Below are positions 1 to 6,135 of a DNA stretch of 6,329 nt, piece by piece; position 1 is the first letter of the stretch, and each line of letters starts with the position of its first letter. This DNA is from Anaerolineaceae bacterium. Its GTDB lineage: Bacteria; Planctomycetota; Phycisphaerae; FEN-1346; JAACEH01. The stretch covers positions 1 through 6,329 of the forward strand of contig JAACEH010000112.1 in the NCBI GenBank assembly GCA_011682595.1, written 5' to 3'. Position numbers and translations under genes: made by a program. The notes under the pieces were generated by a model. That model worked only from the letters and a program-made list of their open reading frames with translations, was not told the origin of the DNA and ran no database searches.

Positions 1-1595
1 ACCTTATCGGCATCCTTCAGGGCCTTGGCCAGTTCGCTGCAGGCCGTTGACCCATGTGGGCTTGAAGGATATTCCTTGAAAAGTTTTTCGATCCTGCGCC
101 GCGCCGCCTCGACGTTGCTCTCGCCGGCGAACGACTTGTACTCTTCGAAAACCTCCTGGGCCTTGGCCGTCGGGCTGTCTTCCAGTGCGACATCGCGCTG
201 CTTGCGGATCTCGTCCGACTCCGCAGAGGCGGGATATGCTTTCAGGAACTCATCCTTCAGGGCCTTCAGTTCGGCCTCGTGACTCCTGGCGTCGAAGCGA
301 GCGAAGTAGGCATACACGCTCTTGGCCGCCGTCGGGCTGTTCGGAAAATCCTTGATCAGGCCACCCAGGGCGGTGGAGGCCTGCGGAATCTTCTCACTGG
401 TGATGAGGTTGCTGACGGTGCGCAGGCGCACCTGCAGGGCGACGGCAGTTTGCGGAAAGAGCGCAGCCAGTCTGCCGTTGACCTGGTTCGCCGCGGCCAG
501 GTCGCCCGAGGCGGACAGCAGGCCGTATTTTGTGTCCAGCAGCTCCCTGGTCTTCCATGGCCAGTTGGGCTGGGCCAGGAGCTTGTCAAGAAGCTTCAGC
601 GCCTCGGCGGTGTTTCCGGCCTTGGCCTCGTAGTCGGCCAGTCGCTGGGTGTGCCCCGGCAGGGCAAAGATGCCGAATTCTTTTATCGCCTTGCCCAGGG
701 CCGCCGCGACATCGGACCACTTCTCCTGCCTGGCCAGGATTTTCGGTCGGACCTCCAGGGCACAGTAGGCCGCAAATTCCGACTTCGGCCGCAACTTCTG
801 GATGGCCTCGGTCTTTTTCATCGCCTCGTCGAGCGAGTCGGCTTTGACCAGGTAGCCAATCTCCAGCAGGGCCAGCAGCGGGTAGACCGGCGTCCGGTTG
901 TCCACGCTCTTGGCCGCATTGCCCCAGACCTTGGCCAGATTGTCGTAGTCCTTGCGCCTGCCCGAACCTCGCTGGATCATGTTGATCATGCCTCCCATGC
1001 CCGCGGGCGAAGTCTCGGCCAGGGCGTGGCTGAGCAGGGCGTCGGCGTTTTCGGTCTGGCCGTCCTGCACGAGGGCCTTGGCCAAACGCTGCACGGCGTC
1101 GCTGAAATGGCTTTGTGCCCAGTAGCGGTCCAGGTACTCCTCAAGCAGGGCGATCCGCTCCTTGACCGGCACGGTGCTCTCACGGGCCGTGGCCGCCTCA
1201 ATCGGGTTCCAGTAGGTGCTGAGCGTGTGCCGGTTGTTCGGGAAGTTCTTCCGCATCAGGGCGACCATTCGCTTGCCCTTGGGGGTTCGCGTCGAACCAT
1301 AGAATTGGGCCGCCTTGGCCATGGCCTCCGGGACCAATTCGCTGGTCGGATGCTCCTTGATCATCGACTCGAACAGCTCGGCGGCTTGCTTACCGCGTCC
1401 GGTCTGCCGCAAGGCCTCGGCGTCGCTGTACATCTTGTGAGCCTTCTGGGCCCGCGTCAGGGGCTTCTTCTCCTCTTTCTCTTCCTGTTGCTGGTTGCGC
1501 TGGTTTCGCCTGCCGCTTCTCTGTGCCGCCGCGGGCACCACCAGCAGACCTGCGGCCATCAGGGCCAGGAGAAAAGTCAGGGTCTGTTTCATCAT
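1..1595 (-). CDS. Exported TPR-repeat protein (C-terminus beyond the window)
   Basis: I read this frame directly: 531 codons without a stop, running off the left edge. An N-terminal signal peptide is visible: Met-Met-Lys, a hydrophobic core at about residues 5-20, and a PAAA-Q cleavage site near residue 24. A charged Gln/Glu/Lys/Arg linker follows at about 26-50. The rest is Ala/Leu-rich helical repeats of TPR/YbgF-BamD type, each ending near a Phe/Tyr-Pro turn (IKEHP at 79-83, RKNFP at 115-119, IKDFP at 414-418, FKEYP at 506-510). Such repeats bind proteins or act as scaffolds; no catalytic motif is seen. Its ATG overlaps the TGA of the upstream toroid/DUF4159 gene, and GGAGGG lies 9 bases before it, inside that gene. 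The pair is probably co-translated and works in the periplasm or envelope. A second ATG follows at once (1592), but spacing favours the first. The exact role is unknown; the TPR class is fairly sure. Confidence 0.88.
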   Translation of the reverse strand, partial: MMKQTLTFLLALMAAGLLVVPAAAQRSGRRNQRNQQQEEKEEKKPLTRAQKAHKMYSDAEALRQTGRGKQAAELFESMIKEHPTSELVPEAMAKAAQFYGSTRTPKGKRMVALMRKNFPNNRHTLSTYWNPIEAATARESTVPVKERIALLEEYLDRYWAQSHFSDAVQRLAKALVQDGQTENADALLSHALAETSPAGMGGMINMIQRGSGRRKDYDNLAKVWGNAAKSVDNRTPVYPLLALLEIGYLVKADSLDEAMKKTEAIQKLRPKSEFAAYCALEVRPKILARQEKWSDVAAALGKAIKEFGIFALPGHTQRLADYEAKAGNTAEALKLLDKLLAQPNWPWKTRELLDTKYGLLSASGDLAAANQVNGRLAALFPQTAVALQVRLRTVSNLITSEKIPQASTALGGLIKDFPNSPTAAKSVYAYFARFDARSHEAELKALKDEFLKAYPASAESDEIRKQRDVALEDSPTAKAQEVFEEYKSFAGESNVEAARRRIEKLFKEYPSSPHGSTACSELAKALKDADK

Positions 1596-1610
1596 CTCTT
1601 GGTTCCCTCC
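1592..1610 (-). promoter_or_regulatory. ATGA stop/start overlap with internal Shine-Dalgarno (translational coupling)
   Basis: The TGA of the toroid/DUF4159 gene (1594-1592) shares bases with the ATG of the TPR gene (1595-1593). A GGAGGG ribosome-binding sequence at 1610-1605 lies inside the last codons of the upstream gene, 9 bases before the ATG. This arrangement is typical of coupled translation and fixes the TPR start at 1595. Confidence 0.85.
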
Positions 1611-4015
1611 GCACCTTGTTCGGCCTGCTCAAGGGCATAAAGATAAATGTTGGCTGCAATCTGCCGGGCCGTCTCGCCTGTGTAGTCCTTGTCGCCGTAG
1701 ATGGGCGTGCCGAGAATGCCCAGAAAAACATCGTACGGACTGACAATCACGCCGATCCGTCCGTCCTGGCGGTAGCCGGTCAGCCGGACCTTTCTGTCCC
1801 TGGCCAACCTCATGGCCCGGAACTTGGGATTCGTCAGCGGCTTGCCGCGTTCGCGGTAGACCAGTCCGGTCATGATCGGGTCGGTCGGCCCCAGCGCCGC
1901 GGGCAGGGCGTCCGGCAGAATCTTCAGGGCCAGCGCCTCGGCCGCCTTGGCGAAAACCTTGTCGCCCTTGTTCGCGCTGAAGGCTACCAGGCCGCCTTTC
2001 TGCACGTACCGCCTCAACGATTGAATCCGGCCCTCGCCGAGGCCGATCGTCCCATGGCCGTACACCCAGATCATCGGCGTTTCTCTCGGGTCCAGTTCCC
2101 CCGGGGCATGAGCCGGCGCCGCCTCGACCATGATCATCGCGTCCCGGGCCAGCTTGTCGCTGAGCCGCTCGATCACATAAGGCTCACCCAGCCACCGGCC
2201 GGTGGTGCTCAGTGCGGCAACCTTGCGTGCCGTCTTGGCGGTGATGGTGCGGCCGGCGTAAACGGGGCGAAGCCGGGTCTTGAGCTGTTCACCGGCCGTG
2301 GCGTAGAGCAGGATGTTTCGCCCCATGGTGAACGAGTGCCGGTTCTTGGCCACATCCATCTGCTGCCAGGCCGTGGCCTGGTCGCGCGGCAAGAGGACCG
2401 CCACCGTGCGAATCGGACTGTCCATGGCCCAGATGGTGCCCAGCTTCCGCAGATCCCGGTCGGTCATCGTGTCCAGAAGGGGATGTTCCCGCGGCACCTC
2501 GTGCCATCGGTAGTACTTGGCCCCTTGCTCGGTCCCTTCGGGAAACGCCTTGACCATCATCTTCTTGAAACTCTCGGCGAAGGCCCGGCTGGAGGTCGTT
2601 GCCTCGCCGAGAACGAAACCGCCGCGATTGACGTACTCGCGGATCTTGCGGATAATCTCGTCCTTCATAGCCAGGGGCTTGATGCCATTGATCAGCAACA
2701 CCGGGGCGTCGAGGAACTCGGCCACCGGCCGGTTGACGTCCACGATCTGCCAGTTCATCCGCTGCTCCAGTTCCCTGTTCAGGAACCGTGTCAGGTTGGC
2801 CACATCACGCGGAGCACAGTCCCAGTCGGTGCCCGGCCGCTGGAGCTTGTTGAAGGTTATCGGCACCCGCCCTCGCGACAGGAACAACAGGTACATTGCC
2901 GCCTCGACGTCCGGACCATACGGCCCCTTGCAGTTGGCCCGGCAGTTGGTCGTGATGTCCATCAGTTCCCTGACGCCCAGGCGGAACCAGTCGTGTTGCC
3001 CGATGTACTTGTGCCCGCCGGCCGCGGCGATCCGCTGAATGCCGAACGACAGATAGCCGTCCTTGGCGAAGCCCGGCTTGAGCCGCGAGGCCAGCCAGGC
3101 CATTCCCGTGTCGATGCCGTCAAAGACCTTGGTCTTGGGGCGCGGCTTGCCGGGGAACATCTTCGGAGCGTAGACCTTGTCCAGGACGATGTACAGGCTC
3201 GACACACCGGCCGCGGTCATGACCATCGTGCTCTGGACGTCCGGGCCGGCCACAGCCGAAAAGGTCCAGCCGTGGTCCGCCCGTTGGCGGCGAACCCACT
3301 GCCGCTCGATCTGCGGCCAGGCCCGCTTCAGGTTCCTGAGGACCATCGGCCAGGCCCGCGCCGGGTTGAACGCCTCCTGCCCGTCTTTCTTGTCCTGCCT
3401 GTCCTTCTTGCTCTTCTTGTCTTTCTTATCGGCTGCGGTCCTGGAGAACTTGCGCTTGCCGTCGAAGCCCGCCAACTCCGCCTCCCACAGGGCCAGCAGC
3501 CCGAACTGCGAGGCCATGTTGTTGCCGTCTCGGTCCGCCCCCTTGTAGCCCCAGGCGCCGTTTTGCGGCAACTTCTGCGTCAGCCACTCCAGGTCCTTTA
3601 CAATCTGGACCTCCCACTCCCTTCGCTTCGCCGCGCGGTAAGCAACGCACAGGGCCATGGCCCGGGTGGCGCGGCTGATCGAGTCTTTCATCTCGGCGGC
3701 CATAAGGGCCTCCAGGGCCTTCTCCATCTCCGGCCGGTTGAGCTTGACGCCCGACTCCAGCATGGCCAGCGACACCAGGGCAGTCGTCCAGCCGACCCGC
3801 CGCTGGTAGTGGGCCCCGGTCACGTCGGTCCACGAACCGTCGTCGAGCTGGCGGACCCACAGAAAATCTCTCAGCCGCTTGGTCGCCTCGTCAACGTCCT
3901 TGTTGGTCGTGACGAACTTCAGCTTCAGGCCCTGGCCCTGGACCGCGCCGGGCACAACGCCCAGAGCCGTCGCCGCCAGAAAGATGATGGCTACGCAGCG
4001 ACAGTGCTTTGGCAT
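1592..4015 (-). CDS. Exported alpha-toroid (prenyltransferase/squalene-cyclase repeat) protein with two C-terminal DUF4159-like domains
   Basis: This 807-residue protein starts with a probable signal peptide: Lys3, Arg6, a hydrophobic core at 8-24, and cleavage near 26-28. Residues about 40-385 carry helical repeats with Gly/Trp turns typical of the terpenoid-cyclase/prenyltransferase toroid: RQLDDGSW at 55-62, QNGAWGYKG at 151-159, RADHGWTFS at 245-253, GPYGPDVEAAMYLL at 364-377. A Lys/Asp-rich stretch interrupts them at 187-213. Two DUF4159-like alpha/beta domains follow, at about 388-585 and 595-797. The second is the more typical (YGHG at 652-655, KGG at 673-675, DGRIGVIVSPYD at 751-762, ANIYLYAL at 788-795). 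DUF4159 is related to the glutamine-amidotransferase-like fold, but residues 401-807 contain no cysteine, so amidotransferase chemistry is not expected. GAGGA lies 8 bases before the ATG and a promoter candidate lies further upstream. The substrate is unknown. The architecture suggests an envelope or periplasmic role in Planctomycetota-like bacteria. Confidence 0.87.
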   Translation of the reverse strand: MPKHCRCVAIIFLAATALGVVPGAVQGQGLKLKFVTTNKDVDEATKRLRDFLWVRQLDDGSWTDVTGAHYQRRVGWTTALVSLAMLESGVKLNRPEMEKALEALMAAEMKDSISRATRAMALCVAYRAAKRREWEVQIVKDLEWLTQKLPQNGAWGYKGADRDGNNMASQFGLLALWEAELAGFDGKRKFSRTAADKKDKKSKKDRQDKKDGQEAFNPARAWPMVLRNLKRAWPQIERQWVRRQRADHGWTFSAVAGPDVQSTMVMTAAGVSSLYIVLDKVYAPKMFPGKPRPKTKVFDGIDTGMAWLASRLKPGFAKDGYLSFGIQRIAAAGGHKYIGQHDWFRLGVRELMDITTNCRANCKGPYGPDVEAAMYLLFLSRGRVPITFNKLQRPGTDWDCAPRDVANLTRFLNRELEQRMNWQIVDVNRPVAEFLDAPVLLINGIKPLAMKDEIIRKIREYVNRGGFVLGEATTSSRAFAESFKKMMVKAFPEGTEQGAKYYRWHEVPREHPLLDTMTDRDLRKLGTIWAMDSPIRTVAVLLPRDQATAWQQMDVAKNRHSFTMGRNILLYATAGEQLKTRLRPVYAGRTITAKTARKVAALSTTGRWLGEPYVIERLSDKLARDAMIMVEAAPAHAPGELDPRETPMIWVYGHGTIGLGEGRIQSLRRYVQKGGLVAFSANKGDKVFAKAAEALALKILPDALPAALGPTDPIMTGLVYRERGKPLTNPKFRAMRLARDRKVRLTGYRQDGRIGVIVSPYDVFLGILGTPIYGDKDYTGETARQIAANIYLYALEQAEQGAEGTKR
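3377..3457 (-). other. Lys/Asp-rich low-complexity insert in the toroid domain
   Basis: Codons 187-213 of the toroid/DUF4159 protein encode a stretch dominated by Lys and Asp with a few Arg, Ser and Gln (DKKDKKSKKDRQDKKDG at 196-212). On the plus strand it appears as repeated cttcttgtc-like units. It lies between two ordinary toroid repeats and is probably a disordered, surface-exposed loop. Reading frame is kept through it. Confidence 0.75.
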
Positions 4016-4075
4016 GTCTGATTTCCTCGCCTGAAGACGACCTCGTTCGTGCTAACAACTGAACCGCACATAAAG

Positions 4076-4102
4076 CTTATATGACCGGCCTCCTGGTGTC
4101 AA
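4076..4102 (-). promoter_or_regulatory. Candidate sigma70-type promoter for the toroid/DUF4159-TPR pair
   Basis: On the minus strand a perfect TTGACA (4102-4097) is followed after 15 bases by TATAAG (4081-4076), which matches the -10 consensus at 5 of 6 positions. The spacer is shorter than the usual 16-18. Transcription would begin near 4068, giving a leader of about 50 bases to the ATG at 4015. It lies in the spacer just before a same-strand gene, where a promoter is expected. Confidence 0.55.
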
Positions 4103-4158
4103 TCCGAACGCCGGGGCAGGGGCCGGCTCGCCCTGATATATTCAACACCGGTACAGAC

Positions 4159-4190
4159 GCCAGAGGACGCAGAGAATTTTCTGTTTTGCT
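4159..4190. repeat. AT-rich patch resembling a dispersed intergenic repeat fragment
   Basis: The plus strand shows the tandem CAGAG-GACG-CAGAG followed by an AATTTTCTGTTTTG stretch, with base composition unlike the GC-rich flanks. From memory, segments of the form 'cagaggacgcagagaatttt' recur between genes in many environmental bacterial genomes. Only one partial copy is present here, so repeat status cannot be shown from this window. Confidence 0.3.
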
Positions 4191-4231
4191 CGCCCGAGGC
4201 CCGGCCTTGAGGCGGGGAGACCGATCCGGGA

Positions 4232-4267
4232 GTTCGTAGCGGCATATACATGCCCCCCCCCACGAAC
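4232..4267. other. Nested inverted repeat with a C9 tract downstream of asd
   Basis: GTTCGT (4232-4237) pairs perfectly with ACGAAC (4262-4267). Inside it, GGCAT (4241-4245) pairs with ATGCC (4250-4254) around the four-base loop ATAC. A run of nine C (4253-4261; G on the transcribed minus strand) fills the descending side. The structure begins 20 bases after the asd stop codon, so it could mark transcript 3'-end formation or stability. No T-tract follows on the minus strand, so it is not a classical intrinsic terminator. Confidence 0.3.
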
Positions 4268-4286
4268 GCAAGGGGAGCCGCTGGAG

Positions 4287-5315
4287 CTACAACCCCTTCT
4301 CGATCAGGGTCTCGGCGATCTGAATCGCGTTCAGGGCTGCCCCCTTGCGGAGGTTGTCGGAGACCAGCCAGAGGTTAATGCCGCGATTGCCGTCGATCGA
4401 CTCGTCCTGGCGAACCCGGCCCACGAAGGTGTCGTCCTGGCCGGCCACCGTGGCCGCCAGCGGGTACTGTTGCCTGGCCGGGTCGTCGAGCACCGTCACC
4501 CCCGGCGCCTCGCGGAGAATCTCCCGGGCCTCCTCGGCGCTGCAGGGCTGCTCGAACTCGATGTTGATGGCCTCCGAATGGCCATAGAAAACCGGCACCC
4601 GCGTGCAGGTCATGGTCACGCGGATCGAGTCGGCATGCATGATCTTCCGCGTTTCCTCGAGCAGCTTCATCTCCTCGGTGGTGTAGCCGTTGTCCAGGAA
4701 CGCGTCGGCCTGCGGAATCTGGGGCAGAACGTTGAAGGCGATCTGGTGCGGGAAGATCGACCGCTCGTACGGGCGGCCCTCGAGAATGGCCAGAGACTCG
4801 GCCCTGGTCTCCTCGATGGCCTTCAGCCCCACCCCGCTGACGCTCTGCATGGTCGTAATGACCAGGCGCCTGACCACGCGGGCCCGGTGCAGCGGATTGA
4901 CGGCCACGACCATGCCGATGGTCGAGCAGTTGGGGTTGGCGATGATGCCCCGCGGGGCGTCGGCCACGTCGTCGGGGTTGACTTCGGGAACCACCAGCGG
5001 CACGTCCGGCGCCATGCGGAAGGCGTTCGAGTTGTCGATGACCGTGCAGCCCTTTGCGGCGGCAAGGGGGGCGAACTTCAGGCTCAGGGACTTCGGGATC
5101 GAGAACAGGGCGATCTCCCATCCGCCGTCGAACGTCGTCTCGCTCAGGGCCTCGATCTCGTACCGGCGGCCCTTGAAGGCGACCTTGCCCCCGGCGCTTC
5201 GCTCGGAGGCCACGAACTTGATCTCGGAGAGCGGGAAGTCGCGCTGCTGGAGAATGCTGATGAAATTCTCGCCCACGGCGCCGGTTGCCCCGACGACCAC
5301 AACCTTCTTTGCCAT
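4287..5315 (-). CDS. asd: Aspartate-semialdehyde dehydrogenase
   Basis: This cytosolic enzyme makes L-aspartate-4-semialdehyde from aspartyl-4-phosphate with NADPH. That is the branch point to lysine/diaminopimelate, threonine and methionine. The 342-residue length fits the family. Visible motifs are the N-terminal Rossmann loop GATGAVG (9-15); the catalytic-cysteine motif ANPNCSTIG (126-134, nucleophile Cys130); FPHQIAFNVLPQI (188-200); the TTEEMKLLEETRKI helix (212-225); RVPVFYGHSEAINIEFE (239-255) with the active-site His246; and the C-terminal WLVSDNLRKGAALNA (316-330). These features match the bacterial class typified by Gram-positive and Thermus enzymes (TIGR01296-like). The ATG at 5315 is chosen over the in-frame ATG at 5342 because AGGAG lies 7 bases before it and the conserved fold begins at MAKKVVVVGATG. 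The gene has its own promoter and spacers of over 250 bases on each side, so it is probably transcribed alone, not in a lysine or threonine operon. Confidence 0.97.
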   Translation of the reverse strand: MAKKVVVVGATGAVGENFISILQQRDFPLSEIKFVASERSAGGKVAFKGRRYEIEALSETTFDGGWEIALFSIPKSLSLKFAPLAAAKGCTVIDNSNAFRMAPDVPLVVPEVNPDDVADAPRGIIANPNCSTIGMVVAVNPLHRARVVRRLVITTMQSVSGVGLKAIEETRAESLAILEGRPYERSIFPHQIAFNVLPQIPQADAFLDNGYTTEEMKLLEETRKIMHADSIRVTMTCTRVPVFYGHSEAINIEFEQPCSAEEAREILREAPGVTVLDDPARQQYPLAATVAGQDDTFVGRVRQDESIDGNRGINLWLVSDNLRKGAALNAIQIAETLIEKGL

Positions 5316-5322
5316 CACAAAG

Positions 5323-5327
5323 CTCCT
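5323..5327 (-). promoter_or_regulatory. Ribosome-binding site that sets the asd start
   Basis: AGGAG on the minus strand stands 7 bases before the ATG at 5315. The upstream in-frame ATG (5342) has only a weak AGG about 10 bases away and would add nine residues not expected before the Rossmann strand. Confidence 0.8.
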
Positions 5328-5389
5328 GCTGTCAACGGCCATTCAACGCACCTGGTTCCAGACGCCACAAGTGCACCTGCGAGTTCCGT

Positions 5390-5417
5390 ATTATAGGACT
5401 TCACGATGGCATTTCAA
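5390..5417 (-). promoter_or_regulatory. Sigma70-type promoter of asd
   Basis: On the minus strand TTGAAA (5417-5412; 5 of 6 to consensus) and a perfect TATAAT (5395-5390) are separated by 16 bases. Transcription would start near 5383 and give a leader of about 68 bases, too short for a lysine riboswitch. It is the best promoter match in the window and sits just upstream of asd. Confidence 0.75.
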
Positions 5418-5421
5418 GCTC

Positions 5422-5449
5422 GCCGGTGAAGACACATGCCGGTGAAGAC
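5422..5449. repeat. Tandem 12-bp direct repeat next to the asd -35 box
   Basis: GCCGGTGAAGAC occurs twice with no mismatch, at 5422-5433 and 5438-5449, separated by ACAT (period 16 bases). The near copy ends four bases upstream of the asd -35 element. Position and exactness suggest paired half-sites for a transcription factor, but a chance local duplication cannot be excluded. Confidence 0.45.
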
Positions 5450-5511
5450 GAACCAAGCCACGCGCCACTCACGCCGAAGAGTTCAGTCACCTGCTCTTGG
5501 GCGCCGACCTT

Positions 5512-5541
5512 GCCGAGACAGCGAAGGGGCGCTCTCTCGGC
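5512..5541. terminator. Imperfect 11-bp hairpin between the phosphatase and asd genes
   Basis: GCCGAGACAGC (5512-5522) pairs with GCTCTCTCGGC (5531-5541) at 10 of 11 positions, with one mismatch and the 8-base loop GAAGGGGC. It lies 25 bases downstream of the phosphatase stop on the minus strand, where a terminator is expected. No T-run follows on that strand, so it may be a 3'-end stabilising structure or a Rho-associated end instead of an intrinsic terminator. Confidence 0.45.
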
Positions 5542-5566
5542 TTCGAAGCGGGTTTTGGGAGGGCTT

Positions 5567-6121
5567 CTAGTTTTGAGATATTCTTGACCTGCCGGCGGCC
5601 AGTTCCCGGAGCACCTCGACGTACCTGGGGTTCGAGTGGACCTCGGGCTTGAAATTGAATCGCCGGGCGTCGTCCAGGGCCTTCTCGCAGCTCCAGCCCT
5701 GGGCGACGATGCGGTACGCCGCCACGGCGAATCCCGTACGGGCGCTGCCGGCCTCACAATGAGTGAACACCGGCTGGTTGCCCGCATCGGTGGCGACGTC
5801 CAGAAACTTCCGGACGTTGCTCCGAATGTTCGCAATGTCATCTATGTCAATGTCGACCATCTTCAGCCCGTGATCGTCGCAGAACCGGCGCTCCGTGGCG
5901 TACCAGTCCTGCGCGGGTTCGGGGCCTCGCAAATTGACGACGGTTCGGATGCCATAGCCGTCGACAATCTCCCCCAAGGCGGTGTAGTCCGGTTGCCCGC
6001 CGCGGTAGAGAGCCCGGGGCTGGACGACGCCGAAATGATGCACCGGGCGGTTGTGGGAGTACACCGCCCACCCTCCCCAGGCACCCAGTATGACCAGGCC
6101 AACCAGGACAATAATCCGCAT
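5567..6121 (-). CDS. Membrane-anchored dual-specificity/tyrosine phosphatase-like protein
   Basis: This 184-residue protein belongs to the cysteine-based phosphatases, which hydrolyse phosphate esters through a phospho-cysteine intermediate. Residues 2-20 form one hydrophobic segment (IIVLVGLVILGAWGGWAV), probably an uncleaved signal anchor. The domain begins with VVQPRALYRGGQPD (32-45), then GIRTVVNLRG (57-66), the strand-loop typical of DSP/Siw14-like bacterial proteins. The P-loop is complete: HCEAGSART (121-129) with nucleophile Cys122 and Arg128. Asp-rich DIDIDD (90-95) may supply the general acid, but this is uncertain. If the anchor has N-in topology, the catalytic domain lies outside the cytoplasm. 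The start at 6121 is chosen because GGAGG lies 7 bases before it and the hydrophobic anchor begins there; the frame stays open to 6328, but that part looks non-coding. The substrate (phosphotyrosine, phosphoinositide or other) cannot be told from sequence. Confidence 0.88.
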   Translation of the reverse strand: MRIIVLVGLVILGAWGGWAVYSHNRPVHHFGVVQPRALYRGGQPDYTALGEIVDGYGIRTVVNLRGPEPAQDWYATERRFCDDHGLKMVDIDIDDIANIRSNVRKFLDVATDAGNQPVFTHCEAGSARTGFAVAAYRIVAQGWSCEKALDDARRFNFKPEVHSNPRYVEVLRELAAGRSRISQN

Positions 6122-6127
6122 CGTATG

Positions 6128-6135
6128 CCCTCCCC
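6128..6135 (-). promoter_or_regulatory. Ribosome-binding site that sets the phosphatase start
   Basis: GGGGAGGG on the minus strand includes GGAGG (6133-6129), 7 bases before the ATG at 6121. It supports the 184-residue product over the longer frame open to 6328. Confidence 0.8.

Noticed and set aside
279..1640. A 453-codon plus-strand open frame opposite the TPR gene
   Set aside because: It is the antisense shadow of a clear TPR coding frame. The composition is low-complexity and no start signal was seen.
1523..4021. An 832-codon open frame on the plus strand opposite the toroid/DUF4159 gene
   Set aside because: Its product is Arg/Gly/Pro/His/Gln-rich without a recognisable domain. Long antisense frames are common opposite GC-rich genes, and the minus strand has a signal peptide, domains and a ribosome-binding site.
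4375..5121. A 248-codon minus-strand frame inside asd
   Set aside because: It is out of frame with asd, which has all family motifs. The product is Arg/Gly/His-rich with no domain.
5316..5383. Lysine riboswitch in the asd leader
   Set aside because: The predicted leader is only about 68 bases, far shorter than the roughly 170-base lysine aptamer, and shows no matching multi-stem layout.
5422..5449. CRISPR-like repeat unit
   Set aside because: There are only two copies of 12 bases with a 4-base spacer and no cas genes, so it is not an array.
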